Below, piece by piece: positions 34,689-43,292 of a stretch of DNA of 64,000 nt. The notes under the pieces are model-generated. The model saw only the letters and a list, made by a program, of their open reading frames with translations. It had not been told where the DNA came from and did not search any database. Both the position numbers and the translations under genes were made by a program. Within the stretch, counting starts at the first letter, position 1. Every line of letters starts with the position of its first letter. The stretch spans positions 1 through 64,000 of the forward strand of contig CAIQPR010000050.1 of assembly GCA_903873775.1 (NCBI GenBank). The letters are read 5' to 3'. This stretch comes from an uncultured Actinomycetes bacterium. Lineage in GTDB: Bacteria > Actinomycetota > Acidimicrobiia > Acidimicrobiales > RAAP-2.

Positions 34689-35815
34689 TCGGCGAGAGCG
34701 GCCAACGCCGTGAGGACGATGACAAAACCTCTCGTGTCGCCCATCAGTCCGACCTGCATCTTGTTCATCATGTAGCTGATGGTGAGTCCAGATTCCTGAT
34801 CCATCACAATGATGGAGCCACCGAATCCTCCCCAGAAACACGCCGACGGGCCGAGGGGCACCGTCTCGTTGCCGAGTCCGTAGCCAGCCCCGCCAAATCG
34901 CATCGGTAGGTTGAGGACGAGGTCGTGCCCGTCGATGGCGGTGGTGAATACGTCGTCGACAATTGCCGAGGACAAGAAGCGCCGCCCGTTGACCTCGCCA
35001 CGATTGGTGATGATCGATTGCACCAACGCCACCGATCGCGCGTTGCCGTGACCATTGGCCGCGGGAATCTCCGCCGCTCGCCACCAGCGGTGCTGCGGCG
35101 CCGTCGCGTCCAGGGGTGGTGAGGTCAGTGAGCGCACCATGATCGAGTCCGGGTCGAAACTGCTCATGTCCGGTAGTGCCGGCGGAATGACGATCGATAC
35201 TCGTGATTCCTCCGCCTCGGGAAGCCCGATGAAGAAATCAGCTCCGAGCGGTTCCGCGAACTCCTTACGGAAAAACGTGCCGAGGGACTCGCCCGTGACT
35301 CGACGAACAACCTCTCCAAGGAGATACCCCTGCGTGACCGCGTGGTAGCCGGACTGGGTGCCGGGTTCCCACCAGGGTTCTTGGGCGGCGAGAGAGGTAA
35401 CGCACTTGTCCCAGTCGGCAAGGTCTTCGATGTTGATGTCGCGGGTAAATCCGGAGAGTCCCGCGGAGTGGGTGAGCAAGTGGCGCACCGTCACGGCACC
35501 CTTGTTCGCCGCCGCAAAGTCGGGCCAATACGTGGCGACCGGCGCGTCGAGTTGGATCTCCCCACGATCGGCGAGCAACAGCGTGCAAAGGAACGTCATT
35601 GTCTTGGTGGTGCTCCAGACATTGACGAGCGTGTTGTCCTGCCACGGGGCGGACTGCGCCGCATCGGTGAACCCGCCCCAGATGTCGACAACGACCTCGT
35701 CGTGGTGGCGAATGGCGATTGACGCGCCCACATCTCCACCGCTGTTCAGGCTGGCGTCGAGCACCTCGCGAACTCCCGCAAAACGCTCCGTCGTAAATCC
35801 TTGTGTCACCGACAT
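34685..35815 (-). CDS. Serine hydrolase, beta-lactamase (class C) family
   Basis: A 376-residue penicillin-binding-protein-fold hydrolase. The SxxK motif is STTK (Ser 68, Lys 71). HLLTHSAGL follows, and Tyr in SGYHAVTQGYL is the second catalytic residue. This arrangement is typical of EstB-like esterases rather than true beta-lactamases. No signal peptide is seen, so it should be cytoplasmic. ATG 35815 follows a strong GAGGAGG site; the longer in-frame extension to 36472 is antisense to the lectin-like gene and was rejected. Confidence 0.88.
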   Translation of the reverse strand: MSVTQGFTTERFAGVREVLDASLNSGGDVGASIAIRHHDEVVVDIWGGFTDAAQSAPWQDNTLVNVWSTTKTMTFLCTLLLADRGEIQLDAPVATYWPDFAAANKGAVTVRHLLTHSAGLSGFTRDINIEDLADWDKCVTSLAAQEPWWEPGTQSGYHAVTQGYLLGEVVRRVTGESLGTFFRKEFAEPLGADFFIGLPEAEESRVSIVIPPALPDMSSFDPDSIMVRSLTSPPLDATAPQHRWWRAAEIPAANGHGNARSVALVQSIITNRGEVNGRRFLSSAIVDDVFTTAIDGHDLVLNLPMRFGGAGYGLGNETVPLGPSACFWGGFGGSIIVMDQESGLTISYMMNKMQVGLMGDTRGFVIVLTALAALAD

Positions 35816-35893
35816 GGCCCCTCCTCGTTCAGGGTGACCATAGTGTTCGCGACTCTCACCGCGGTGCGACCACTTTTGTGCCCGCCGGGACCG

Positions 35894-35899
35894 TAGGCT
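35894..35899 (+). promoter_or_regulatory. -10 element TAGGCT, leaderless start
   Basis: TAGGCT lies 6 bases before GTG 35906 of the lectin-like surface protein gene. Confidence 0.6.
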
Positions 35900-35905
35900 T
35901 TCAGC

Positions 35906-36742
35906 GTGTTTTCCTCCTCGCGTCGGCGACTTGTGAGTGCTGTCGTGCCCGTGCTGGTGGCCCTTCTCGTCAGTGCAGGTCCCGCGGGTGCCTCCGTCGC
36001 GTGGCCCCCGACGGGCCCGTCGAATCACGGATGGACGCTCAACGGCTCCGCGGCGTGGACCGGCGGGGCGATCGGTCTCACCTCCGCGGGCGGCGTCTCC
36101 CAAGCCGGCTCCGCGTTTTACGGGACGCCCCAAATGTCGGCGGGCTTTCACATTCAGTTCTTCTTGAATATGGGAGCGACGGGCGGAGCGGATGGCATCA
36201 CGTTCGTCATGGCCGACGCTGATCAAACCCCGCCCACCACGCTCGGTGCGGCCAACGGTGGACTTGGCTTTACCAATACGCCGGGTCTCGTCGACGGCGT
36301 CCAAGGTGGCATTGGCGTGGCCTTTGTGACGCACCAAGACCAGGGAGATCCCTCCAATAACTTTGTCGGTGTCCTCACGGGCGGTTCTGGGAGCCAGAAG
36401 GACTGGTTGGATACGAGTGAGGTGCCGTTTCCGCTGTACGGACTGCACCTCGTCGACGTCACGTACGACCACGGTGAGCTGACCGTTGGTCTCGACGGCG
36501 CCAACGTCCTCGTGCTGACGGTGACGCTGCCGTCAAGCGTGCGCGTGGGATTCACGTCTTCGAATAACGCATCGTCGACCGGTGATCACCAAGTCACCAT
36601 CTGCAACTGTACGAGCGAGGACCAATTGTCCGCCGGCGGCGCCCTGGGTCTCTTGACGATGGGCGCGTTGGGGGCAGGCATCTTCGCGGTGGGCATGTGG
36701 TCCGCGCGGCGACGTCATCGGCGTTCGATCACCCTCGCGTAA
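35906..36742 (+). CDS. Secreted L-type-lectin-like protein with C-terminal anchor
   Basis: A 278-residue exported protein. A Sec signal (residues 1-30: RRR, hydrophobic core, ending AGA) is followed by a beta-sandwich that resembles legume/L-type lectins (AGFHIQFFLNMG, GGADGITFVMAD, GGIGVAFVTHQD, LHLVDVTYDHGELTVGLDG). Such domains bind sugars. The C-terminus is a hydrophobic segment (GALGLLTMGALGAGIFAVGMW) followed by ARRRHRR, a tail like those of proteins processed by exosortases, although no PEP motif is present. It is followed by a HEAT-like membrane protein gene, mirroring the pair at 43391/45779. Confidence 0.75.
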   Translation: MFSSSRRRLVSAVVPVLVALLVSAGPAGASVAWPPTGPSNHGWTLNGSAAWTGGAIGLTSAGGVSQAGSAFYGTPQMSAGFHIQFFLNMGATGGADGITFVMADADQTPPTTLGAANGGLGFTNTPGLVDGVQGGIGVAFVTHQDQGDPSNNFVGVLTGGSGSQKDWLDTSEVPFPLYGLHLVDVTYDHGELTVGLDGANVLVLTVTLPSSVRVGFTSSNNASSTGDHQVTICNCTSEDQLSAGGALGLLTMGALGAGIFAVGMWSARRRHRRSITLA

Positions 36743-36818
36743 ATCCCCGAATTGTGGTGACGACGGCCCTAGGCTCAAAGAGAATTTTTGTCCGCGCGTG
36801 GATGCCTAGAGGAGAGTG

Positions 36819-37760
36819 ATGTCGGACGGTTGGCGTTTCGCCATTATCGCAGTGGGGGCCGCGCTCATCTTGGGCGCTGTTCTCTGGCGATACGTCCGCT
36901 CGCAGCGGGGATCTCAGCAGCTCTCTCGGGCGCTACGGGATCCGGACCCCCTCGTTCGTCGGGCCGCAATTGAGGTCATGAGTGAGCGCGGCATCGGCGA
37001 TTACGCCCCGGCACTGCGTCCTTTGATCAATTCAGAACCTGACGCGAATGTTCTTGACGCCTTGGCGCTCGCCATTACGCGCAATCAGTGGGAACCGGCC
37101 GACAATCGCAAGTTGGTCGAATTGCGCCTGTGGGCAAAGGCCCGTAACGAGGCGAATCCGCCCGAACCGACTCTCGTGCCGCCGGCGCCGGCGCCGGTCG
37201 TCGCGCCGGAGCCTCCGGTGACACCAGTCTCCGAGGAACCCGCGCCGGAGCCGATCCCGAGCGACGTCACGGTCGTGACCCCCACGCCACTCGTGGCTCC
37301 CGTTCCTGTGGTGGCGCAACGGTCCGCCGTGGTCGCTGATGCTCAACGCGAGGCCGACGACATCATTGCGCGCGCGCAGGCCACCGCTCGGTCGATCGAG
37401 GCCGCTGCGCGGGCGGAACGTATCGCGGTGCTTGAGCAGACGTACGCCGAAGTTGCCGCCATCGTGGCGTCCGCGCGCGACGGCCAAAGCGCGGTCCTCG
37501 CGGACGCGCGGGCGTTACTGGAGCGCTTCATGGCGGGTGACGGGCAGCTTCCTGAAGAGCCGTTGATCGCGCGCCGAGGGACTGTGGAAATTCATCACGT
37601 GGCGACAGAGGAGCCGGTCGAACCCGATCACAGCAGCGTCAACTCTGATGACGATGACGATGACGACGAAGATGGCGATGTCGACAATGACGACAACGAG
37701 CAGAAGGTCGTCATTGTGATTCGCTCCGAGCAGGCGCCCAAGAAGAAAAAGAAGAAGTAA
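36819..37760 (+). CDS. Single-pass membrane protein with HEAT-like, Pro-rich, coiled-coil and charged tail regions
   Basis: A 313-residue mosaic. Residues 6-25 form a membrane helix; 30-110 a HEAT-like helical region (DPDPLVRRAAIEVM, LRPLINSEPDANVLDALALAI); 110-165 a Pro/Val-rich linker; 170-235 an Ala-rich coiled coil (EADDIIARAQATARSIEAAARAE). Then comes a run of seven Asp in an acidic block, and the protein ends in KKKKKK. The HEAT-like part aligns with the product of 45779-46195. ATG 36819 is 4 bases after AGGAG. The orientation suggests a cytoplasmic body. Function unknown; a scaffold for the neighbouring surface/glycan system is a guess. Confidence 0.75.
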   Translation: MSDGWRFAIIAVGAALILGAVLWRYVRSQRGSQQLSRALRDPDPLVRRAAIEVMSERGIGDYAPALRPLINSEPDANVLDALALAITRNQWEPADNRKLVELRLWAKARNEANPPEPTLVPPAPAPVVAPEPPVTPVSEEPAPEPIPSDVTVVTPTPLVAPVPVVAQRSAVVADAQREADDIIARAQATARSIEAAARAERIAVLEQTYAEVAAIVASARDGQSAVLADARALLERFMAGDGQLPEEPLIARRGTVEIHHVATEEPVEPDHSSVNSDDDDDDDEDGDVDNDDNEQKVVIVIRSEQAPKKKKKK

Positions 37761-37764
37761 GTCT

Positions 37765-38451
37765 CTACTCCGCGATGTACGTGCGGAGGACCTTGATCGC
37801 TTCGAGCACATCAGCGACGTCGTGCCAGGGGAGTGTCTGCGATTCTCTGGCGGCGTATTCGCCCGTGCGCACGCGAATGGCGCGCATACCGACACTGGCC
37901 GCACCGGCGACATCCTTTTCGGGGCGATCACCGACGTAGACGACGTGTGATGCGGGGACACCCAGCGCCTCCAGCGCGGCACGAAATGGTGCCGGGTGCG
38001 GTTTGCGAAACTCGCGACCAATTTCGTCAGAGATCACAATCGCGTCAAAGTGGTGGGCGATACCGAGAGCCGCGATTTTTGCTCGCTGGATGGTGACGTC
38101 ACCGTCCGTAATGAGACCGAGCGGTACCACCGCGTGTAGCGCGGTCAACGCATCTTCGACGTTGTCGATGAGGGGGAGCGACTCTGGCGCAAAGCTGCGA
38201 AAGCGGTCCACAAGAAGCTGAATATCTTGTGACGGGTCGAGATCGGCGACCGCGCGGTCGATGATGCCGCCGCGGTCGCTGCCCTGCGATGAATACAGCG
38301 ACAATTTCTCGTACCACGCCTCCCGCGGCACTGAGCTCCGTTGGGCGGCGAACTCCGCGACGTGATGCCAGGCGGCGTCGAGGAACGACTGTTGCAAGTA
38401 GAGCGTGTCATCGAGATCGAAAATCACTGCACGAACGCTGTCAGTGCTCAC
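37765..38451 (-). CDS. HAD-superfamily hydrolase
   Basis: A 228-residue haloacid-dehalogenase-type phosphatase. Motif I is FDLDDTLY (Asp 12 nucleophile, Asp 14), motif II the Thr in GLITDGD, motif III the Lys in RKPHP, and motif IV VYVGDRPEKDV. A four-helix cap lies between motifs I and II, as in pyrimidine- or sugar-phosphate phosphatases. GTG 38451 overlaps the epimerase stop (GTGA), making it the last gene of the exosortase/glycan operon. A sugar-phosphate substrate would fit the operon. Confidence 0.88.
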   Translation of the reverse strand: MSTDSVRAVIFDLDDTLYLQQSFLDAAWHHVAEFAAQRSSVPREAWYEKLSLYSSQGSDRGGIIDRAVADLDPSQDIQLLVDRFRSFAPESLPLIDNVEDALTALHAVVPLGLITDGDVTIQRAKIAALGIAHHFDAIVISDEIGREFRKPHPAPFRAALEALGVPASHVVYVGDRPEKDVAGAASVGMRAIRVRTGEYAARESQTLPWHDVADVLEAIKVLRTYIAE

Positions 38452-39569
38452 GCCGGCGTCCACTCCGTAAGGTCGGGTTCGCGGGTGGGCAACAGGTCAA
38501 GCACGGCCGGATCTTCAAGAGCGTCCGCGATTTGTTCCGACGTCGTGCCGTCGCCGTAGAGACACGGCGCACCCGCCACGTACGTCAGTGTTGCGGCCTC
38601 CGCAAAGTGCGCGGCCAGAGCGAGAACGCGTTCGACGTCCACACCGGAGAGTGCGGCAACACCCTGTTCAACGCCCTCCCATCGGGGCGTGGAGCGACGC
38701 AGGACGATGGCCGGAACGCCGAAGAACGCGGCTTCTTCTTGGAGGCCGCCGGAGTCCGTCACGACGACACGAGACGTCGCGAGAACCGACAGGAGGTCCT
38801 CGTAGGGAAGAGGATCGCACAGGGTGACGTCGATCGACTCAAGGCGTGACCACAGGCCACTCTCGAGGAGTCGCGCGCGCGTCCGAGGATGCACGGGAAA
38901 GGTGACTGGTCCGACTTCAGAAGAGAGCCGCTCGATAATGGACACGAGGTCGGTGAGGCGCGCGGGATTGTCGACATTGGTGGGACGGTGGGCCGTGAAC
39001 AACACACCACGCCGTTGGTCCGCGGGGACGCGCGTGAGACCCTTGCCCACCAACACATCAATAACCGGATTTCCGACGACGCGGATTCGTTCCTCGGGGA
39101 CGCCCTCTTCGCGCAAGAAACGAGCGGCCAGAGGGGTCGGTGCGAAATGAAACCGGGCCGACGCGGCGGCGATCTTTCGGTTCGTCTCTTCGATGGACGT
39201 TTCGTTGAAACTCCGTAGCCCCGCTTCCACATGAACTAGCGGGATCTGGTGTCGTCGTGCCGCCAGGCAAAACAGGGGCACCGTGTAGGTGTCACCCAGG
39301 ACAACCACCAGGTCCGGAGATTGTTCGGCCAAGACATCGAGTGCCTTCGTGAGAATCACGCCCACGCGTTCGGACTCAGCGGCCGGGAGGTCCCAACGAA
39401 TCTCCGGCTGAATGCCGAGCTCGTCAAAGAACGTGTCGGTGAGGTTGGCGTCGTAGTGCTGTCCGGTGGCGAGTGTGATGACGTGGTGGCCGCGTCGGGA
39501 AAGAGCGGTAATCACGGGTGCCAGCTTGACGATCTCCGGCCGCGTGCCGAGCGGTACGAGGATGTTCAT
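38448..39569 (-). CDS. wecB: UDP-N-acetylglucosamine 2-epimerase (non-hydrolysing)
   Basis: A 373-residue GT-B-fold epimerase converting UDP-GlcNAc to UDP-ManNAc for surface polysaccharides. Conserved blocks are GTRPEIVKLAPV at the N-terminus, GDTYTVP, HVEAGLRSF, TAHRPTN and TDSGGLQEEAAFFGVP. It overlaps the ATP-grasp gene upstream and the HAD gene downstream by 4 bases each. With the GT2 synthase and PIG-L deacetylase in the same array it points to an amino-sugar glycan. Confidence 0.94.
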   Translation of the reverse strand: MNILVPLGTRPEIVKLAPVITALSRRGHHVITLATGQHYDANLTDTFFDELGIQPEIRWDLPAAESERVGVILTKALDVLAEQSPDLVVVLGDTYTVPLFCLAARRHQIPLVHVEAGLRSFNETSIEETNRKIAAASARFHFAPTPLAARFLREEGVPEERIRVVGNPVIDVLVGKGLTRVPADQRRGVLFTAHRPTNVDNPARLTDLVSIIERLSSEVGPVTFPVHPRTRARLLESGLWSRLESIDVTLCDPLPYEDLLSVLATSRVVVTDSGGLQEEAAFFGVPAIVLRRSTPRWEGVEQGVAALSGVDVERVLALAAHFAEAATLTYVAGAPCLYGDGTTSEQIADALEDPAVLDLLPTREPDLTEWTPA

Positions 39570-40513
39570 CCTTCGAAGACTTCCTCGAAGTACCGCAGCA
39601 TGGACACGCCCGGTCGGGTCGTGAGGCGAGTGCGGTCGATCTCACGGCCGAGCATGGCGGCGAGGTACTGACCCACAAGATCACAACCCGCAGCCAGTGA
39701 CAGTGGGAGCCCTCCCGAAAATCGAGGGTTTACCTCGACGAGCCCGAGCGTGCCGTCCTCGTCGAGAAATCCTTGGAGGCAGATGGGTCCGGTGAGACCG
39801 ACGGCCAGAGCGGTGGCGTGAACGAGCTCGTTGACGCCGTCGTGGAGAAACGTTTCGCCCTTGGTGGAGATACCGGCCTTGGTTTCCGTGCGCCACCTCG
39901 GCACGCAGCCGACGAGGGTCCCGCCGAGATCGATAAGGCCGTCGGCCGTGAACTCGCGTCCCTGCAGTCGCGTTTGAACAATCGGATCGGGCACGTGCGC
40001 GAGGACCCACGGAAGATCGTCAGGATCGTCGACGGAGAAGACGTCACGCGAGCCTCGTCCAAATCGGGGCTTGACAATCCACGGCCCGGGGACCCCATCA
40101 GCGGATCGATTGGTGGCCGGAATGGGTATTCCTGTTCCCCGAAGGACCTCGGCAAACTTCCACTTATCGACACACGTCTCCACGGCGTCGCGAGAGGGAA
40201 ACCAGTGGGCCACGTCGGCGGCCTCAAACGCGGGATGGGCGTCGCTCAGCACACCGAGTTCTTCCGCGACGGTGGAAATCACTGCGTCCACGCCGTGATT
40301 CGACGCGACGTCCAGCAGGGTGTCGACGAACGTGGGGTCGGCGGACCGCGGACCCACCACCGCAGCATCCGCGAGTCGAAGGCCGACCGCGGAGGTGTCG
40401 CAGTCCATGGCGATGACGCGGTGTCCGTCCTGCCGTAATCGACGGATCACGGCAACACCTGCCGGGCCTCCCGCGCCTGTGACTAGGACCGTGACGTGTT
40501 CAGACGTGTTCAA
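39566..40513 (-). CDS. ATP-grasp domain protein, CarB/PylC-like
   Basis: A 315-residue protein with an N-terminal Rossmann-like domain (VLVTGAGGPAGVAVIRRL) and an ATP-grasp domain. WIVKPRFGRGSRDV is the nucleotide-binding lysine region, and LVEVNPRFSGG the metal-binding Glu/Asn motif. The family forms amide or ester bonds by acyl-phosphate chemistry and resembles CarB fragments and PylC; the substrate is unknown. The only suitable start appears to be TTG 40513, overlapping the exosortase gene by 14 bases. It may attach an amino acid or acid group to a glycan or precursor. Confidence 0.85.
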   Translation of the reverse strand: MNTSEHVTVLVTGAGGPAGVAVIRRLRQDGHRVIAMDCDTSAVGLRLADAAVVGPRSADPTFVDTLLDVASNHGVDAVISTVAEELGVLSDAHPAFEAADVAHWFPSRDAVETCVDKWKFAEVLRGTGIPIPATNRSADGVPGPWIVKPRFGRGSRDVFSVDDPDDLPWVLAHVPDPIVQTRLQGREFTADGLIDLGGTLVGCVPRWRTETKAGISTKGETFLHDGVNELVHATALAVGLTGPICLQGFLDEDGTLGLVEVNPRFSGGLPLSLAAGCDLVGQYLAAMLGREIDRTRLTTRPGVSMLRYFEEVFEG

Positions 40514-41042
40514 CGTGGTTCTCCTGTGTACGGGGGATAGCGGCTCTTTTGTCCATCAGCATCATCAACATGATCATGAATCCACCGAGGGTGTAAATAA
40601 ACGTGAACGTGCTGCCGGCCCAGTCGTGGAAGAGAACCAAACTCCCACGACCGTAGAAGATACCCACCACGATCGACACGGTGATACGAACGATGTTGCC
40701 ACCCACCACGAGGCCGACTGCCGTCAGCGTGGCGAATGTCCGACGGAATGCTCGCCCTCTTGGCGCGATGGCACCCATGCAAATGATGGACAGAGCGGAG
40801 GCGAGGGATGAACAGGAGAGAGTGACCACGGCTTCGAAGGGCTCGGCTCCCGACGGGAGCACGGCGATCGAGTAGGGCTGAATGTAAATGACGTGATTGC
40901 CGGCGCCGAAGAGGCCGAGCAGTGCGACGGAGGCACGCGTCTCCGCAACACGGAACGGGTCCTTCGCCACGGCGTAGATCACCCCGAGGACAACGAGCAG
41001 CGCAAGGGTTCGGTAGATCAACCGAATGCTTGATGCGTTCAC
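40500..41042 (-). CDS. Exosortase/archaeosortase family protein
   Basis: A 180-residue integral membrane protein with about five to six hydrophobic helices. The three exosortase catalytic residues are visible: Cys 77 in TLSCSSLASAL, Arg 119 in NIVRIT and His 139 in LFHDWAG. The FHDWAGS segment strongly recalls PEP-CTERM exosortases, which cleave substrates at a C-terminal signal and transfer them to the envelope or a glycan. GTG 41042 overlaps the GT2 stop (GTGA). It is short and lacks the extra C-terminal domain of EpsH-type enzymes. The best candidate substrate is the product of 43391-45661. Confidence 0.88.
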   Translation of the reverse strand: MNASSIRLIYRTLALLVVLGVIYAVAKDPFRVAETRASVALLGLFGAGNHVIYIQPYSIAVLPSGAEPFEAVVTLSCSSLASALSIICMGAIAPRGRAFRRTFATLTAVGLVVGGNIVRITVSIVVGIFYGRGSLVLFHDWAGSTFTFIYTLGGFMIMLMMLMDKRAAIPRTQENHVEHV

Positions 41043-42388
41043 GGTGCCACCTGCGTCGTGGGGTCCTGAGCGCGGCTGGTCTTCACCCACGTATATGGCC
41101 GCCCGAGAAGACCGTCAAACCACGCTTTGGTACACAGCGCGATGGAGACGAAGAACAGCGGGAGGAAATACACCAGCGAGAAGACCCATCGTCGAGGTGC
41201 CCTACCGATGAGGAGACCGCCGCCGAGTTCCAAGAGCGGTCCGAGGAACAAGAGTGTCCACAGCACGAACGCGTTGGCCGCGGCGCCAGGGTGTGTGAGA
41301 CCGATCATCCACGGAATCAACAGCACGAGACCAAGGCAGCTGAAGACAGGCATGTGGAACACGAGGAGGAACATCATCGTTTCGATCTTCTCGGAAAGAG
41401 TCAATCGTCGAGACTCGAGAACTTGTCGTCGGTAGTCGCGCCACACCTGCTGATGTCCGCGGGCCCATCGATACCGCTGTCGCCAGAATCGAGACAGCGT
41501 GACGACACCTTCCTCGTAGTCCACCGCGGTCACGTCGTAGCGAACACGTTGTCCGCTCAAGATGAGCTTCATTGTGAGGTCGGTGTCTTCGGTCACCGTA
41601 TCGGGGTTCCAGCCTCCGACTTCCCGCAATGAACTCGCGCGCACGGCACAGTTGGCGCCACCATAGGCGGGGAGGCGGAAGATCGACTGTCGGCCGTACT
41701 CGTTCACTAGGTAGCCCGCGAGGTAGTCCATTGCGATAAGTCGCGTCAACGGTGAATCGTCGGGATTCACGATGGCGCATCGGCCTTGAACGGCACCCAC
41801 TCCCGGATCGTTGAAGTGGCGGGCGAGTCGCCAGACCACGTCATTGGCGGGCTGGTGATCCGCGTCGAAAACAACAATGATGTCCCCCGTCGCGATGGTT
41901 AGCGCGTCGTTCAGGGCCCCAGATTTTCCGCCACCGGCGCCCGGAGGGCGGTGAAGAACGTTGAGAATAGGGGTGACGGCCGCCAAGGCGTCCAACTTCT
42001 CGGGCGTCGAATCCGTCGACCCATCGTCGATGATGATGAGCTGCAGTTGCGAGTGGGGATAGTCCAGATTGGCCAGACTCGCCACGAGCGACGCAACCAC
42101 TGACTCTTCGTTTTTACACGGCACGAGAATGGTGACGCGGGGGAGAGCATCGGGCGTCGATTGATCAAGAGCAGGCGAAAGGTCAGTGGCCGCTGACTTC
42201 ATCGCTCCGACGGCGAACACCATGTGGCGCGCGAAAAAGATGATGAAAACCACTTCAAGGAAAATGATGAGGATGGAGTTCACGGTGTTGGCGCCGAGAA
42301 CCGCGACGCCCACGAGGACGGCCCCGAGCAAACTCAACAGCACCCACGGCGCACCGTTGGGGCCTCCGCCGTGGTTCGGAGTCGCCAT
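41039..42388 (-). CDS. Membrane GT2 glycosyltransferase, PgaC/BcsA-like
   Basis: A 449-residue processive-type glycosyltransferase. Two N-terminal helices precede a GT-A domain with VPCKNEE, IIDDGSTDST, FDADHQP (DxD), TEDTDL (catalytic Asp) and QRYRWARG (QxxRW, product gate); three to four further helices follow. Such synthases polymerise and export UDP-GlcNAc- or UDP-Glc-derived chains. ATG 42388 lies 7 bases after a TAAACT element and heads the five-gene overlapping run GT2, exosortase, ATP-grasp, epimerase, HAD. The substrate is not readable, but wecB suggests an N-acetylhexosamine. Confidence 0.9.
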   Translation of the reverse strand: MATPNHGGGPNGAPWVLLSLLGAVLVGVAVLGANTVNSILIIFLEVVFIIFFARHMVFAVGAMKSAATDLSPALDQSTPDALPRVTILVPCKNEESVVASLVASLANLDYPHSQLQLIIIDDGSTDSTPEKLDALAAVTPILNVLHRPPGAGGGKSGALNDALTIATGDIIVVFDADHQPANDVVWRLARHFNDPGVGAVQGRCAIVNPDDSPLTRLIAMDYLAGYLVNEYGRQSIFRLPAYGGANCAVRASSLREVGGWNPDTVTEDTDLTMKLILSGQRVRYDVTAVDYEEGVVTLSRFWRQRYRWARGHQQVWRDYRRQVLESRRLTLSEKIETMMFLLVFHMPVFSCLGLVLLIPWMIGLTHPGAAANAFVLWTLLFLGPLLELGGGLLIGRAPRRWVFSLVYFLPLFFVSIALCTKAWFDGLLGRPYTWVKTSRAQDPTTQVAP

Positions 42389-42395
42389 TGGGTCC

Positions 42396-42401
42396 AGTTT
42401 A
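42396..42401 (-). promoter_or_regulatory. -10 element TAAACT, leaderless start
   Basis: On the minus strand TAAACT lies 7 bases before ATG 42388, giving the GT2-exosortase operon its own leaderless promoter downstream of the PIG-L gene. Confidence 0.5.
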
Positions 42402-42471
42402 CGCACGGGTTAGAGCGAAAACGAGATTGCTCACCACGATCGAGCGCGCCCCGGCGATGCCGAGGAGAATG

Positions 42472-43131
42472 TCAGTGGGTCTGATTTAGGAGGAGGAGTT
42501 CTTGCTCCGGCGTCATGCGGTGCGCCCCAAGGTCAAACTGCATCCGTTCGCACATGAAACCCTCGGCAAAGCGCATCCGCGCCGTGAAGCCACGGTACCG
42601 AGCCTGGGCTTCGATCGCCTCAAGGTCCACGAGCCCGTTGCGCTCCACTTGCGAGCCGTGGGCCCGTAGGAGAGCGAGCTTGCCTTCGACGTAGCCGTCC
42701 ACATCAACGAAGATCGTGGGCACAAAACCAATCGTGCTGGGCGATTCGTACTGGAGAACCGTGGTCGCGCGACGGGCAGCGGCAAGTGTCGCCACGGCGG
42801 TCGCCCGGTGGTCTTGGTGCGTGTCGCGGCTGGCGTGCGTGTAGACGACGTCTGCTCCGGTTTCCTTCAACACAGCTTCGATCGAACCAACGGCGGTACG
42901 ACCTTCCGGGACCGCTCCGTCCTCAAAGTTTCCCCAGAAGAGATTCGCTCCGAGCAGCTTGGCGGCGTCTTCTTGTTCGTGCGTGCGCGAACGCGCCATC
43001 TGAGGACCCTGTTCGCCGGTGGTCATTACCAACATGGAAACTTCGTGGCCACGTGCGATGTGAGCGAGGAGGGTGGCGCCGCAACCCAACTCAATGTCAT
43101 CCGGGTGAGCTCCGACTGCCAAGACCCGCAT
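42472..43131 (-). CDS. PIG-L family deacetylase
   Basis: A 219-residue LmbE-like zinc deacetylase. AHPDDIELGCG at the N-terminus supplies metal ligands and the catalytic Asp; HASRDTHQDHR supplies the last His. The family removes N-acetyl groups from GlcNAc-containing compounds such as mycothiol and bacillithiol precursors or glycolipids. ATG 43131 follows AGAGGG. It lies 84 bases before the GT2 gene on the same strand and is driven by the promoter at 43231-43259. Position suggests that it acts on the glycan made by this array, not on mycothiol. Confidence 0.9.
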   Translation of the reverse strand: MRVLAVGAHPDDIELGCGATLLAHIARGHEVSMLVMTTGEQGPQMARSRTHEQEDAAKLLGANLFWGNFEDGAVPEGRTAVGSIEAVLKETGADVVYTHASRDTHQDHRATAVATLAAARRATTVLQYESPSTIGFVPTIFVDVDGYVEGKLALLRAHGSQVERNGLVDLEAIEAQARYRGFTARMRFAEGFMCERMQFDLGAHRMTPEQELLLLNQTH

Positions 43132-43152
43132 AATCCCTCTTCTTCGATTTTT

Positions 43153-43165
43153 CGCCAGTTTGGCG
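43153..43165 (-). promoter_or_regulatory. Small hairpin in the PIG-L leader
   Basis: CGCCA-AAC-TGGCG on the minus strand forms a perfect 5-bp stem about 20 bases before the ribosome site, and a TCCC/GGGA stem lies just upstream. The leader is about 90 nt, unusually long for this window. No known riboswitch class is recognised. Confidence 0.35.
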
Positions 43166-43230
43166 GTATTTCTCCCTTGGGGGAAGAGCACCCACCTGTC
43201 CGATAAATTTTCTTCTTTGCGGACCTAGAA

Positions 43231-43259
43231 AACGTACAGGTTAGTCGACACAGTGTCAA
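43231..43259 (-). promoter_or_regulatory. Promoter for the PIG-L / glycan operon
   Basis: On the minus strand, -35 TTGACA (43259-43254), a 17-base spacer and -10 TACGTT (43236-43231) make a near-consensus sigma70-type promoter reading toward the PIG-L gene. Confidence 0.6.
43247..43257. promoter_or_regulatory. Palindrome GACACAGTGTC overlapping the -35 box
   Basis: An 11-base palindrome (5-bp arms, one central base) covers most of the minus-strand -35 box, a position expected for a repressor operator. A related inverted repeat lies 35 bases away at 43293-43307. Confidence 0.45.
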
Positions 43260-43292
43260 GGGGCATCTATCACAGAAAGTGCACCCCACTAT

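Noticed and set aside
34685-36472. A longer reading of the serine hydrolase (595 residues)
   Set aside because: The first 219 residues are antisense to the lectin-like gene and its promoter; ATG 35815 has a strong ribosome site and a family-like N-terminus.
35906-36742. LPXTG-type sortase substrate
   Set aside because: No LPxTG-like motif precedes the C-terminal helix and no sortase gene is in the window; an exosortase or plain anchor fits better.
43132-43230. c-di-GMP or other riboswitch in the PIG-L leader
   Set aside because: Two small hairpins are present, but the conserved core of the riboswitch classes I know is missing.
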